A stretch of DNA of 64,000 nt from Streptococcus sp. X13SY08 (GCF_001182825.2 NZ_LFYO02000001.1:38990-102989); one strand, 5' to 3'; shown: positions 29,161 through 40,072, counted from the stretch's first letter. Notes: generated by a model from the letters alone, not told the origin. Made by a program: numbers and translations.

Positions 29161-30426
29161 TTATTCAGCGTATTTTTGTTCAATTGCTTCTTTGATGAAT
29201 TTAACAGTTGCTTCGCTAGCTGCTTTTGGTTCTTTGTTACCAGATGCTACATCGAAGAACAATGTTGCTGCTGGTTCCCAAACTTCAGCCATTTGAGGAA
29301 TGTTTGGCATTGGTTGTGCGTTAGCAAATTGGTTGATAACGGCAGTTGTCAATTCATTTCCTTTAGCAGCAACAGCTTCACGAGCTTTTGTATTAGCAGG
29401 AATTTCTTGTGTAGCTTCATAGAAAGCAGTTTGGTTTTCTTCGGTAGTCAAGAAGTCAACCAATTTTTGAGCAGCTTCCATGTTTGCGCTGTAGTTTGAA
29501 ACAACCCAAGCTTTACCACCACCAAAGGCTTCGTAGTTTTTACCATTTGCAAGAGTTGGGATTTGAGCAGCACCCCAGTTTACGCCTGCATCTGTCAAAC
29601 CGGCAGCAGCCCAAGGACCGTCGATGATTGCAGCAGCTTTACCTGTAACAAATTGTTCTGTTATGAAGTCACCAGCTTTTGTAGGATCTTGCATTCCTTG
29701 AGGCCATGTGCCGTACCATTTTTTAGCGTATTCCAAACCTTCAACAGCAGCAGCGTTTGCAAGACCGATATCTGATGGATCAGTACCATCTTCACCAAAC
29801 ACATAACCACCGTAACCAGCAATCAAGCCGTATGCATAGTAGAAGTCAGTCCATTTTGCTAAGAAACCAACTGCTTTACCATCTTCACCAGCAAATGCAT
29901 ATTTAGGATCTTTTTGAAGTTCTTCTAACTCAGCAAATGTTTTTGGAGCTTCTTTAATCAAGTCTTGATTGTAGTAAAGAACAAGTGATTCAACAACCGC
30001 TGGAGCACCATAGGTTTTGCCATCCATTGTTACCAAGTTTTTAGCTGTATCATCAAAGTCAGCTTCGTTGCCGAGCTTCAATTCAGCCAATTGACCCTCG
30101 TTGCCAAGACCACCCACACGGTCATATGGTGCAAGGAATACATCAGGAGCAGCACCAGTAGGACCATCTGTCGCTAACTTATCGAGGGTGTCCATCATGC
30201 CTTCTTCTTTGACTTCAAGTTTAACACCAGAGTCTTTTTCGAATTTGTCTTTGATACCTTTCATGTAATCGATATAACCTGGGTCAACAGACACAACTAA
30301 TTTATCGCCACCTTTTTCAGACTTGTTGCTATCTGAAGATGAAGAACCGCCGTTACCACATGCTGCAAGAGCAGCAACTGACGCTAGTGACAATGAGCCA
30401 AGAGCAACTTTTTTCCAATTCAACAT
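29161..30426 (-). CDS. malX: Maltodextrin-binding lipoprotein MalX
   Basis: MalX captures maltodextrins for MalC-MalD. The 421-residue protein has a lipoprotein signal with lipobox LAAC (cysteine near residue 23), a serine-rich linker, then a family 1 solute-binding fold (WGAAQIP, AIIDGPWAAAG). It is the first gene of the minus-strand operon, downstream of a promoter at 30527-30499 that carries a MalR-type operator and a CcpA-like site. The ATG follows AGGAGGACAATTCGT. A terminator-like hairpin after the gene favours high expression relative to the permeases. It appears intact. Confidence 0.95.
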   Translation of the reverse strand: MLNWKKVALGSLSLASVAALAACGNGGSSSSDSNKSEKGGDKLVVSVDPGYIDYMKGIKDKFEKDSGVKLEVKEEGMMDTLDKLATDGPTGAAPDVFLAPYDRVGGLGNEGQLAELKLGNEADFDDTAKNLVTMDGKTYGAPAVVESLVLYYNQDLIKEAPKTFAELEELQKDPKYAFAGEDGKAVGFLAKWTDFYYAYGLIAGYGGYVFGEDGTDPSDIGLANAAAVEGLEYAKKWYGTWPQGMQDPTKAGDFITEQFVTGKAAAIIDGPWAAAGLTDAGVNWGAAQIPTLANGKNYEAFGGGKAWVVSNYSANMEAAQKLVDFLTTEENQTAFYEATQEIPANTKAREAVAAKGNELTTAVINQFANAQPMPNIPQMAEVWEPAATLFFDVASGNKEPKAASEATVKFIKEAIEQKYAE

Positions 30427-30473
30427 ACGAATTGTCCTCCTAAAAAATTAATTACGAAATTTTGCTTTGCCAA

Positions 30474-30487
30474 CGCAAACGCTTTCT
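30474..30487 (-). promoter_or_regulatory. MalR operator before malX
   Basis: CGCAAACGCTTTCT resembles the palindromic LacI-family site CGCAAACGTTTGCG found before streptococcal mal genes. It lies just downstream of the malX -10, so a bound repressor would block initiation. Confidence 0.6.
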
Positions 30488-30498
30488 CAAACACCTAT

Positions 30499-30527
30499 AG
30501 TGTACTACAAAATGAATGCGCTTGCAA
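30499..30527 (-). promoter_or_regulatory. malX promoter with cre-like site
   Basis: On the minus strand TTGCAA (30527-30522) and TACACT (30504-30499) are 17 bp apart. TGCAAGCGCATTCA (30526-30513) overlaps the -35 and matches the cre consensus TGNNANCGNTNNCA at all but one fixed position, suggesting repression by CcpA. Confidence 0.7.
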
Positions 30528-30617
30528 GTGGTTTTTTCGCTTTTTTTGAAAAAAATAAGTTATTATATAGTAGGAAGATTGTCTCTAAAAAATTTTTAGA
30601 AAAATTTTCGTTTTTAC

Positions 30618-30646
30618 TTGATTTGTGAGCGCTAACACTATATAAT
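30618..30646 (+). promoter_or_regulatory. malQ-malP promoter with cre site filling the spacer
   Basis: TTGATT (30618-30623) and TATAAT (30641-30646) are 17 bp apart. TGTGAGCGCTAACA at 30624-30637 is a perfect match to the cre consensus and sits between them, so CcpA binding would exclude polymerase. Confidence 0.8.
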
Positions 30647-30655
30647 AAAAACAAA

Positions 30656-30667
30656 GCAAACGTTTGC
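30656..30667 (+). promoter_or_regulatory. MalR operator before malQ
   Basis: GCAAACGTTTGC is a perfect 12-bp palindrome of LacI-family type, placed over the expected transcription start, ten bases after the -10. It is the stronger of the two MalR candidates here. Confidence 0.75.
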
Positions 30668-30708
30668 GCTATTTTTCTTAAACAATCTATTTACTTAGAG
30701 GTGTACAC

Positions 30709-32217
30709 ATGAAAGAACGTCAGAGTGGTGTGCTCATGCACATTTCTTCTCTATCAGGCAGGTATGGAATTGGCTCATTGGGTCAGGCTGCCTATGACTT
30801 TGTAGATTTTTTGGTTCGGACCAAGCAACGCTATTGGCAGATTTTGCCTTTGGATCCTACTAGTTATGGCGATTCGCCTTACCAATCTTTTTCTGCTTTC
30901 GCGGGTAATACGCACTTTATTGACTTAGACCTTTTGATTGAGGCAGGTTATTTGACAGAGGCGGATGTGGCGGATGTTCAATTTGGCGACAATCCTCGAG
31001 AAGTGGATTATGCACGCATTTTTAATGCGCGTCGTCCCCTTTTGGAAAAGGCTGTCGCTAGCTTTTTAGCAAAAGATGTACCTGCGGGCTATCAAACCTT
31101 CCTAGAAGAGCAAGCAGAATGGCTAGACACTTTTGCTGAATACATGGCCATCAAAGAATCTTTTGGCTTGTCTGCTTGGACGGAGTGGGCAGATGATGAT
31201 ATTCGCTTGCGCAAACCAGAAGCTCTTGTTCGCTATCGCGAAAAATTGGCAGATCAAATCAATTATCATCGCGTGACTCAATTTTGGTTCTTTAGCCAGT
31301 GGAAAGAGCTCAAAGATTACGCCAATAAAGCTGGTGTTGAATTTGTTGGAGATATGCCGATTTATATCGCAGCGGATTCAGCTGATATGTGGGCAAATCC
31401 TCAATTCTTCAAGACGGACAGAGACGGTCGACCAAGTTGTGTCGCAGGTTGCCCGCCAGATGATTTTTCAGCGATCGGCCAACTTTGGGGCAATCCAATC
31501 TACGATTGGGATGCTATGAAAGAGGATGGCTTTACTTGGTGGATTGCTCGCTTACGCGAAAGCTTCAAAATCTACGATATGGTGCGGATTGATCACTTTA
31601 TCGGTTTTGCTTCCTATTGGGAAATTCCTGCTTGAGAAGAAACGGCTGTCAACGGTCGTCGTGTTGAGGCGCCGGGATTTGAGCTCTTTGCAACCATCAA
31701 AAAAGAATTGGGTGATCTTAATATCATCGCTGAAGATTTGGGCCCTGTAACTGATCGCGTGATTGAATTGCGTGAAACGACCGGTTTCCCAGGGATGAAA
31801 ATCTTGCAATTTGCTTTTGATCCGAATGGAGATAGCCAAGAAGCACCACATCATCATCGCAACAATGTCGTGGCCTATACAGGTACACATGACAACAATA
31901 CAATCCGTGGTTGGTATGAGACAGAAACTACTGCTGAAGGGCGTGCTTATCTTGATAAATATAGCCATCGTGGTCAAGATGAAAGTGTCAATCAAGCACT
32001 CTTCCGTCTCTTGTTCTCATCAGTCGCCTTTATGACAGTAGTCACCATGCAAGATTTGCTTGGTTTAGATGGCACTACTCGTATGAATTTACCAAATACG
32101 GTCGGTGAGAACTGGGTATGGCGTATGACGGAAAATGAACTGACTCCAGAAATCGAAGAGCAACTCTTGGATTACACGGTCACTTATCGCCGAGAAAATA
32201 TACTCTTGAAAAAATAA
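30709..32217 (+). pseudogene. malQ: 4-alpha-glucanotransferase MalQ, in-frame TGA stop
   Basis: MalQ (amylomaltase, GH77) transfers glucan chains between maltodextrins, releasing glucose and making longer chains for MalP. The 503-codon frame is collinear with the family: N-terminal SGVLMHISSLSGRYGIGSLG, barrel segments GDMPIYIAADSADMWANP, DMVRIDHFIGF (nucleophile region), IIAEDLG (acid/base) and YTGTHDNNT. A TGA at 31633-31635 interrupts YWEIPA-EETAVNG where GGA is expected, a single G to T change. The rest stays in frame. The gene as written makes a 308-residue fragment with the nucleophile region but no acid/base. It is first in the malQ-malP operon. Confidence 0.9.
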
Positions 32218-32263
32218 GAGAAAAATCAAAAAACTGTAACAGAAAAACGGGGAAAACTAACTC

Positions 32264-34455
32264 ATGAATTTACAAGAATTTGTCGCTAAAAAATATGACA
32301 AGACGATTGCAGCGTGTAGCAACGAAGAACTTTACTGTGCTCTTCTCGAAATGAGCAAGGAAGCAAGTGGTCAAAAACCAACTAATGACAGCAAGAAAAA
32401 AGTTTACTACATTTCAGCTGAGTTTTTGATTGGGAAACTTTTATCAAATAATTTGATTAACTTGGGTCTTTATGACGATGTGAAAGCTGAATTGGCTGAG
32501 GCTGGTAAAGACTTGATTGAAATTGAAAGCATGGAATTAGAACCATCTCTTGGTAATGGTGGTTTGGGTCGTTTGGCAGCCTGCTTCTTGGATTCGATTG
32601 CAACACTTGGTCTGAATGGTGACGGTGTAGGTCTTAACTACCATTTCGGTCTCTTCAAACAAGTATTCAAAGACAACCAACAATTCACTGAACCAAATGA
32701 GTGGATCACAGATGAGAGCTGGTTGACGCCATCTACTCGTTCTTACCAAGTTCCATTCGCACATTTTGACTTGGTTTCTACTTTGTACGATATTGATGTG
32801 CCAGGTTATAAAACAGCGACTAAAAACCGTCTTCGTCTCTTTGATTTGGGATCAGTAGATAGCTCCCTCATTCATGATGGTATCAACTTTGACAAGACCA
32901 ATATCTTGAAAAACTTGACACTTTTCCTTTATCCAGATGATTCAGATCGTCAGGGTGAATTGCTCCGTATTTTCCAACAGTACTTTATGGTATCAAATGC
33001 TGCTCAGCTCTTGATTGACGAAGCGACTGAAAAAGGTAGCAACTTGCATGACTTGGCAGACTATGCTGTGGTGCAAATCAACGATACTCACCCTTCTATG
33101 GTCATCCCAGAACTTATCCGTCTTTTGACTGAGCGTGGTATTGAACTCGACGAAGCCATTGAGATTGTTAAATCTATGACAGCTTACACCAACCATACCA
33201 TCTTGGCAGAAGCTTTAGAAAAATGGCCGCTTGATTTCTTGGAAGAAGTGGTACCTCACTTAGTACCAATCATCAAAGAATTGGATCGTCGTATCAAAGA
33301 GCAAGGTCTTGCTGACAGTGTTCAGATCATTGACGAATCAGGTCGTGTCCACATGGCGCACATGGATATTCACTATGGATACTCTGTAAATGGTGTAGCG
33401 GCACTTCACACGGATATCCTCAAAACTTCTGAATTGAAGCCATTCTACGATCTCTACCCAGAAAAATTCAACAACAAAACAAACGGAATTACCTTCCGTC
33501 GTTGGTTGATGCACTGTAACTCAAGCTTGACTCATTATTTGGATCAATTGTTGGGTGGCGATTACCATCATGATGCATCTGCCTTGGAAGAGTTCCTCAA
33601 TTTCAAAGATGATGCAGCAGTCAAAGATAAATTGGAATCTATCAAGTTCCATAACAAACGTAAATTACAACGTTTCTTGGAAGCTCATCAAGGTGTGACG
33701 ATTAACCCAGATTCTATCTTTGATATCCAAATCAAACGCCTCCACGAGTACAAACGCCAACAAATGAATGCTCTTTATGTTATCCATAAATACTTGGATA
33801 TCAAAGCTGGCAATATTCCAGCGCGTCCATTGACTGTCTTCTGTCAGAATTGATTGCAAAAGATCCTGAAGTGGCTCCACACTTGCAAGTTGTCATGGTT
33901 GAAAACTACAACGTTACTGCAGCTAGCTTCCTCATTCCAGCCGCAGATATTTCAGAGCAAATTTCTCTTGCTTCTAAAGAAGCGTCTGGTACTGGTAACA
34001 TGAAATTCATGCTTAACGGTGCATTGACATTGGGTACAGAAGACGGTGCCAACGTGGAAATCCATGAATTGGTCGGCGATGAAAATATCTATGTCTCTGG
34101 TAAAGATAGCGAGACTGTTATTGATTTGTATGCAAACAATGGCTATGTTTCACGTGAATTTTATGAGCAAGATGCTATCAAACCGCTTGTTGACTTTATC
34201 GTAAGCGACGAAGTAGTGGCACTTGGAAATAAAGAACGTTTGGAACGCTTACACAATGAACTAATTGTCAAAGACTGGTTCATGACTCTTCTTGACTTGG
34301 AAGACTACATCAAGGTTAAAGAGGAAATGCTTGCGGACTACGAAGACCGCTCAAGCTGGCTTGAAAAAGTTATCGTTAACACTTCTAAGGCAGGTTTCTT
34401 CTCAAGTGACCGTACAATTGCACAATACAACGAAGATATTTGGAAATTGGGCTAA
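32264..34455 (+). pseudogene. glgP: Maltodextrin/glycogen phosphorylase, internal loss of about 64 nt
   Basis: This GT35 enzyme (MalP of mal operons) removes glucose-1-phosphate from alpha-1,4-glucans using pyridoxal phosphate. N-terminal [20 protein letters not shown] and [20 protein letters not shown], and the C-terminal PLP-lysine site [19 protein letters not shown] in part, are unmistakable. After RPLTVF (33840) the frame fails and [22 protein letters not shown] resumes two frames over. The lost block contains the family motif GGKAAPAY-AK/Q-II and the gap fits 64 nt. Total length would otherwise be the normal 750 or so residues. It follows malQ by 46 bp and is followed by a strong terminator. 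Confidence 0.92.
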
Positions 34456-34468
34456 ACTGACAGATAGG

Positions 34469-34494
34469 AAAACTAGCTTCGGCTGGTTTTTTTT
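34469..34494 (+). terminator. Terminator after malP
   Basis: AACTAGC (34471-34477) pairs with GCTGGTT (34482-34488, one G-U) around a stable TTCG loop, followed by T to 34494. Confidence 0.85.
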
Positions 34495-34514
34495 GTATTT
34501 TTTCTTGGAAACAC

Positions 34515-34543
34515 TTGCAATTTTGAGTGTTAAGTATTATACT
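34515..34543 (+). promoter_or_regulatory. Promoter of the 34574 membrane-protein gene
   Basis: TTGCAA (34515-34520) and TATACT (34538-34543) are 17 bp apart, about 30 bp before the start codon. Confidence 0.65.
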
Positions 34544-34573
34544 AGCCATATCATACAATATGGAGGTTTTAAT

Positions 34574-35095
34574 ATGAAAAAGTGGACACACTTGTATGTA
34601 TTTTTAATTTTGTCAGGGATTTCTAGCCTGTATCGTTCATGGACTGTTTTTATGTCTAAATTTGATGAAGCAGGTCTTCGTTCCCAATTTGAAGCAGCGG
34701 GAATTCCAATTGACAATGAGATGATTTCCTTTAGCAATGCAGCGTTTCAGTTCCAGACAAATATTGTTAATAAAATATTGGCAGTCATTTTGGTAGTGGC
34801 GCTAATAGTTGCTGCTGTTTTCTTAATTCAAAAGAAATTTGAAACAGCATCCTACACTTACATTGGTTACCTTTTTGGAACTTTGATTTTGTCTACTTAT
34901 AGCTTTATTGGGACAAGAGGATTGACCTCAATTTATACAGATGTAACGGTCCGTAATACTGTTCAAGCAACTATGCTTGGTGGCTATGCTTTGAATATTG
35001 TTCTCTTCATCATTTACTTCGGATTGATAATCTTTTTCCATATGCGTAAACCAAAAGCTATGCCAACCTTGGAGCAAAACGCGACGGATATTTAA
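34574..35095 (+). CDS. Four-span membrane protein of unknown function
   Basis: A 173-residue protein starts at ATG 34574 behind GGAGGTTTTAAT and its own promoter. Hydrophobic spans are near residues 5-20 (LYVFLILSGISSLYRS), 67-88 (LAVILVVALIVAAVFLI), 97-115 (TYIGYLFGTLILSTYSF) and 137-160 (YALNIVLFIIYFGLIIFF), with an extracellular loop of about 40 residues after the first and a short basic tail (HMRKPKA). I do not recognise a named family, though proteins of this layout occur in other streptococci next to glgP or argS. It is convergent with argS. The longer in-frame upstream extension overlaps malP and is not real. Confidence 0.65.
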   Translation: MKKWTHLYVFLILSGISSLYRSWTVFMSKFDEAGLRSQFEAAGIPIDNEMISFSNAAFQFQTNIVNKILAVILVVALIVAAVFLIQKKFETASYTYIGYLFGTLILSTYSFIGTRGLTSIYTDVTVRNTVQATMLGGYALNIVLFIIYFGLIIFFHMRKPKAMPTLEQNATDI

Positions 35096-35183
35096 AATAG
35101 GAAGAGAGTGGGATAACAATCGTTCATTGTCATAAAATGGCGATTTCGATTTTGTCTCCACTTTTTTATTTTGAGGTTGAACA

Positions 35184-35213
35184 GTTGATTAGGTAGCGAC
35201 CTACCTAATCAAC
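35184..35213 (+). repeat. Perfect 13-bp inverted repeat
   Basis: GTTGATTAGGTAG and CTACCTAATCAAC flank a CGAC loop in the space between converging genes. No T-run follows. It may be part of the convergent 3' region or a small dispersed element. Confidence 0.6.
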
Positions 35214-35285
35214 CACCGCATCAAGTGGCTATGATTGAAAAAGCAAAACAAGGCGAGACTGTTGTCCAGCTTCGTTTTTCGCAGA

Positions 35286-35314
35286 AAAAATCCAGAGATA
35301 ATCTCTGGATTTTT
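35286..35314. terminator. Bidirectional terminator between converging genes
   Basis: AAAAATCCAGAGA and TCTCTGGATTTTT form a perfect 13-bp stem with a TAA loop, ending argS transcripts on the minus strand and plus-strand transcripts from 34574. Confidence 0.9.
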
Positions 35315-35317
35315 TGT

Positions 35318-37006
35318 TTACATTTTTTCTGGGGCTTCTACACCGAGAAGGCGGAGAGATTCTTTAAGGACGAGACCAGTTGCGTAGGCAAGTGCTAGGC
35401 GGCTGTCACGTTCTGGGCTTTCATCCAAGATACGCGTATGAGCGTAGTATTTGTTGAAGCTTTGTGCTAAGTTGATGGCATATTTTGCGATTAGTGAAGG
35501 ATCGTATTTATCTGCTGCGCGTTCAATGGTTGCAGAGAAGCTTTGGAGCAATTTGATGATGTCCCAGCTTTCAGCGTCATTAAGAGCATAAGTAGCAGTT
35601 GCGTCGGCTGTAAAGTTAGCTTTGCGTAAGATAGATTGGATACGAGCGTACGCATATTGAACATAAGGTCCAGTTTCGCCTTCAAAGGAAACCATAGCTT
35701 CCAAGTCAAAGTCGTAACCGTTGTCGCGGTCTGTCTTCAAGTCGTAGAATTTAACAGCACCGATACCAACTTCTTTTGCAACTTCTTCCTTGTTTTCAAG
35801 GTTAGGGTTTTTCTCTTCAATTTGAGCAAGAGCGCGTGAAACAGCTTCATCAAGTGTTGGTTCCAAACGGATGATATTGCCTTTACGTGTAGACAACTTC
35901 TTCTTGTTCTTCGTAACCAAACCGAAGGAAACGTGAATCATATCATCTGACCAGTCAAATCCCATTTCTTTCAAGACAGCTTTTAATTGTTTGAAGTGGT
36001 GAGATTGTTCTTGACCCACGACATAGATATTTTTCACGAAGTTGAAGGTACGTTGACGGTACATAGCTGTTGCCATATCACGTGTGATGTAAAGTGTGGC
36101 ACCGTCTGATTTTTTGATCAATGCAGGTGGCAAATCATATTTTTCAAGGTTAACGATTTGTGCCCCTTTTGATTCCTGAAGAAGGTGTTTATCTTCAAGA
36201 ATTTGAATACCTTCATCCATCTTATCATTGTAAAAGGCCTCACCGTGGAAGTGGTCAAAGCTAACGTTTAATTTGTCGTAGATACGGTTGAATTCCACCA
36301 AGCTCTCGTCGCGGAACCATTTCCACAAATCCAAAGCTTCTTGATCGCCATCCTCTAACTTTTTGAACCATTGACGAGCTTGCTCGTCCAATTCTGGATT
36401 CTCATCGGCTTCAGCATTAATACGAACATAGAGTTTGAGCAATTCATCGATTGGATTGGCCTCAACAGCGGCTTTATCACCCCAAAGTTTATAGGCCACA
36501 ATCAACATTCCGAATTGTTTACCCCAGTCACCGAGGTGATTGATACGAATGGCATTGTAGCCAAGTTTTGAATAAATGTGACCAATAGAGTCCGCAATAA
36601 CGGTTGAACGTAAGTGACCAACTGAGAATGGTTTTGCGATATTTGGACTAGACATATCCAAAGTGACAGTTTCTCCATCCCCGATGTGGAGCTGACCGTA
36701 GTCTTCCTTTTCTTCGATAATGGTGTGTAGTACTTCTTTTGAGATAGCAGCTTTATCAAGGAAGAAGTTGATGTAAGGACCAGTGGCTACGACTTTTTCG
36801 AAGCCTTCCATGTCTAATTTTTCTACGATATCGCTTGCGATAACTTGCGGTGCTTTTCGTTCTACCTTTGCAAGTGAGAAGGCAGGAAAAGCGATATCTC
36901 CCATTTCAGATGATTTTGGTTTTCCAAGTAAGGCATAAATAGCTTGGGCATCTAGACTAGCGATAACAGCGGACAATCTATCAGCAACCAGTTGTTTTTG
37001 ATTCAT
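35318..37006 (-). CDS. argS: Arginyl-tRNA synthetase
   Basis: ArgS charges tRNA-Arg. The 562-residue protein is full length. The class I HIGH-type motif appears as FSVGHLRST near residue 127 within [17 protein letters not shown], and the KMSKS-type motif as KLSTRKGN near residue 378. The N-terminal Add-1 domain and C-terminal DALR anticodon-binding domain (ending [12 protein letters not shown]) are present. It is transcribed away from argR, the usual streptococcal arrangement, and ends at a bidirectional terminator. Start ATG follows GGAGGTTTTATT. No lesion. Confidence 0.96.
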   Translation of the reverse strand: MNQKQLVADRLSAVIASLDAQAIYALLGKPKSSEMGDIAFPAFSLAKVERKAPQVIASDIVEKLDMEGFEKVVATGPYINFFLDKAAISKEVLHTIIEEKEDYGQLHIGDGETVTLDMSSPNIAKPFSVGHLRSTVIADSIGHIYSKLGYNAIRINHLGDWGKQFGMLIVAYKLWGDKAAVEANPIDELLKLYVRINAEADENPELDEQARQWFKKLEDGDQEALDLWKWFRDESLVEFNRIYDKLNVSFDHFHGEAFYNDKMDEGIQILEDKHLLQESKGAQIVNLEKYDLPPALIKKSDGATLYITRDMATAMYRQRTFNFVKNIYVVGQEQSHHFKQLKAVLKEMGFDWSDDMIHVSFGLVTKNKKKLSTRKGNIIRLEPTLDEAVSRALAQIEEKNPNLENKEEVAKEVGIGAVKFYDLKTDRDNGYDFDLEAMVSFEGETGPYVQYAYARIQSILRKANFTADATATYALNDAESWDIIKLLQSFSATIERAADKYDPSLIAKYAINLAQSFNKYYAHTRILDESPERDSRLALAYATGLVLKESLRLLGVEAPEKM

Positions 37007-37083
37007 AATAAAACCTCCAGTCTTCTTGACTCTATTTTAACACATTTCCCTCCTAATATTATGATAAAAAGAATAAATTTTGA

Positions 37084-37089
37084 TATAAT
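37084..37089 (+). promoter_or_regulatory. Probable -10 of the argR-mutS transcript
   Basis: TATAAT lies 33 bp before argR in the divergent argS-argR spacer. No clear -35 is visible. AT-rich inverted words around 37055-37085 might contain an ARG box but do not match well. Confidence 0.4.
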
Positions 37090-37121
37090 AGGTCTATGTT
37101 ATGCACTTTGAGGTACTATGA

Positions 37122-37565
37122 ATGAATAAAAATGAACGACATGAGTTAATTCAGGCTATCATTCGTAAGGAAAAAATTAGCCGTCAGATTGATATTCAAG
37201 AAGAATTGGAAAAAAGAGAGGTTTCTGTCACTCAGACAACTTTATCGCGTGATTTGCGCGAGATTGGATTGGTTAAGGCCTATGAAAATGGCCGCTCTTA
37301 TTATGCTCTTTCTGTCAAGGATGAGCAGGAAATTTTCAGTAAACTCCTAGCAGAGTACACCTATAAGGTAGAACGCGCTAGTTTTATCTTGGTTCTTCAT
37401 TCAGACTTGGGAGAGGCTGCACTTATGGCCAATATTATTGATGCAGAGAAACCGTCTAGCGTCCTTGGGACCATCGCTGGCGCAGACACGCTTTTGGTCA
37501 TTTGTCGGGATGAAGCGGCAGCCAAATCTGTAGAGGATGAAATCAATCATTTTTTATTAGAATGA
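37122..37565 (+). CDS. argR: Arginine repressor ArgR
   Basis: ArgR/AhrC proteins form hexamers that bind ARG boxes with arginine as corepressor and control arginine synthesis and breakdown. The 147-residue protein has the N-terminal winged helix with [17 protein letters not shown] (residues 37-53) and the C-terminal arginine-binding and hexamer domain with [19 protein letters not shown] (residues 118-136). It sits divergent from argS and 10 bp before mutS, the conserved streptococcal order. The start ATG has a weak GAGG site. Streptococci usually carry two or three ArgR paralogues; which one this is cannot be told from sequence alone. Confidence 0.9.
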   Translation: MNKNERHELIQAIIRKEKISRQIDIQEELEKREVSVTQTTLSRDLREIGLVKAYENGRSYYALSVKDEQEIFSKLLAEYTYKVERASFILVLHSDLGEAALMANIIDAEKPSSVLGTIAGADTLLVICRDEAAAKSVEDEINHFLLE

Positions 37566-37575
37566 GGGAAAGCAG

Positions 37576-40046
37576 ATGACAACAGAAAAAATTTCCCCAG
37601 GAATGCAGCAGTATCTGGATATCAAGGGCAAACATCCAGATGCTTTTTTGCTTTTTCGAATGGGTGACTTTTATGAATTATTTTATGAAGACGCGATAGA
37701 GGCGGCGCAGATATTAGAGTTGACCTTGACTAGTCGCAACAAAAATGCGGAAAATCCTATTCCCATGGCGGGGGTACCTTATCATGCTGCCCAACAATAC
37801 ATCGAGTAGGTGTGGTCAAGCGTGAAGTGGTTCAAATCATCACGCCGGGGACAGTTGTGGACTCACTTAAGCTAGATGCGGAGAGTAATTTCTTAGTGGC
37901 CATTGACAAAGAAGGTATCCGCTATGCACTTGCGTATATGGATGTAGCAACGGGTCAATTCTATGTGACTAGCTTAGATGATTTGTCCGGTGTTTGCAGT
38001 GAGATTCGTAATTTGCGAGCGCGTGAAGTTGTGGTAGGATACTCGCTTTCGGAGATGGAGGAAGACTTGCTTTCTCGTCAGATGAATCTGCTCTTATCCT
38101 TTGAAGATGAGGCCTTGCTTGAAACGGACTTGATTGACCGCGCCTTAGATTCTTTGGAAAAAAGCTGCGCTGGCAAGCTTTTAAGCTATGTCCATCGGAC
38201 CCAATTGCGTGACTTGATCCACTTACAAAAAGTTTCTCGCTATGAAATCAAGGACTACTTGCAGATGGATTATGCAACCAAGTCTAGTTTGGATCTGCTA
38301 GAAAATGCACGCACAGGCAAAAAACATGGTTCCCTTTATTGGTTCTTGGATGAGACCAAGACGGCCATGGGATTGCGCCTCTTGCGGACTTGGATCGACC
38401 GCCCACTGATTGACAAAGAAAAAATTCGTGCGCGTCAGGAGGTGGTGCAAGTTTTCTTGGATTACTTCTTTGAGCGAAGCGACCTGACCGAAAGTCTAAA
38501 AGGTGTTTACGATATTGAGCGCTTGGCCAGTCGGGTGTCCTTCGGCAAAACCACTCCTAAAGATCTCTTGCAATTGGCGCATACTCTCGGCAATGTTCCT
38601 GTCATTCGTGCTATTTTGGAGCAAATCAATGAGCCTGCTCTGGAAGACTTAGTGGCAAAACTAGATGCTATCCCAGAACTCCACGCTCTGATTAGCTCTG
38701 CCATTGATCCAGAAGCCCAGGGCACGATTACCGAGGGGAATATTATTCGGACGGGCTTTGATGAGCGTTTGGATCAATACCGTACAGTCATGCGGGAAGG
38801 CACCAGCTGGATTGCTGAAGTGGAAGCTAAGGAACGTGCTGCTTCAGGAATTTCTAATCTGAAAATTGACTATAATAAAAAAGATGGTTACTATTTCCAC
38901 GTGACCAATTCCAATTTGGCCCATGTGCCTGAGCACTTTTTCCGTAAGGCGACTTTGAAAAATTCGGAGCGCTACGGTACGGAAGAGTTAGCCAAAATCG
39001 AAGGCCAAATGTTAGAGGCTCGGGACCATTCGTCCAGTTTAGAATATGAAATCTTCATGCGGGTTCGTCAAGAAGTCGAAAAATACATTGGCCGCTTGCA
39101 AGAATTAGCACGGAATTTGGCAACCGTTGATGTCCTTCAGGCCTTTGCTACAGTTTCGGAGCGCCAGCATCTGATTTGCCCAACCTTTACGAATGAGCGG
39201 ATGATTGAGATTGTTGAGGGACGCCATGCAGTGGTTGAAAAAGTCATGGGAGCTCAATCTTATATTCCTAACTCCATCTTACTAGGGATTGACACTCATG
39301 TTCAGCTCATTACAGGACCTAACATGAGCGGTAAATCCACTTATATGCGGCAATTGGCCGTTATCGTAGTCTTGGCTCAAATAGGGGCCTATGTTCCTGC
39401 AAAAATGGCAGAGCTACCTGTTTTTGATGCCATTTTCACTCGGATTGGCGCAGCAGACGACTTGGTCAGTGGGCAGTCTACCTTTATGGTTGAAATGATG
39501 GAGGCCAACAAAGCCATTCGTCTAGCCACGCCACATTCCCTTATCTTATTTGATGAATTGGGACGCGGAACTGCCACTTATGACGGAATGGCCTTGGCTC
39601 AGTCTATCATCGAATATATTCATGAAGAAATTGGAGCCAAAACGCTCTTTGCCACCCACTATCACGAATTGACGCGTCTGAGCGACACCTTGTCACAGCT
39701 GGAAAATGTTCATGTTGCGACCTTGGAAGAAAATGGTCAAGTGACTTTCTTGCACAAGATTGCGCCGGGTCCTGCGGACAAGTCTTACGGCATTCACGTG
39801 GCCAAGATTGCGGGCATGCCAGAAGGGTTACTTGCGCGTGCGGCTGTCATCTTGCAGCAACTGGAAAGTCAATCTGGGCAGCTCAGCTATTCTTCGGAAA
39901 AAGAGAAAATTGGAGAGCCGTCTGGTCAGTTGGACCTTTTTACTCAAGAAAATCCAATTATCGATCGCTTGCGCCAGCTGGATATTTTTAGTTTGACACC
40001 ACTGGATGCCATGAATATTTTGGCTGATTTGAAGAAAGATTTGTAA
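37576..40046 (+). pseudogene. mutS: DNA mismatch repair protein MutS, internal loss of about 64 nt
   Basis: MutS recognises mismatches and small loops. The mismatch-contacting motif near the N terminus is intact ([21 protein letters not shown], residues 27-46 in part, with the wedge phenylalanine). After [10 protein letters not shown] a TAG appears at 37807-37809; [17 protein letters not shown] follows one frame over. The gap fits 64 nt and removes a conserved block of domain I (family motif VAIAEQMEDP). The rest is complete: lever and clamp domains, Walker A ([14 protein letters not shown]), Walker B ([11 protein letters not shown]) and the C-terminal helix-turn-helix. As written no functional MutS is made. 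An artefact is likely given the same lesion in essential genes. Confidence 0.93.
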
Positions 40047-40072
40047 AAAGCTCCGCTTAGTGCGGGGCTTTT
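40046..40072 (+). terminator. Terminator after mutS
   Basis: AAAAGCTCCGC (40046-40056) pairs with GCGGGGCTTTT (40062-40072) with one wobble. It separates mutS from the LytTR pair. Confidence 0.85.

Noticed and set aside
31633..31635. Selenocysteine at the malQ TGA
   Set aside because: Glycine is expected at this place in the family and streptococci are not known to use selenocysteine.
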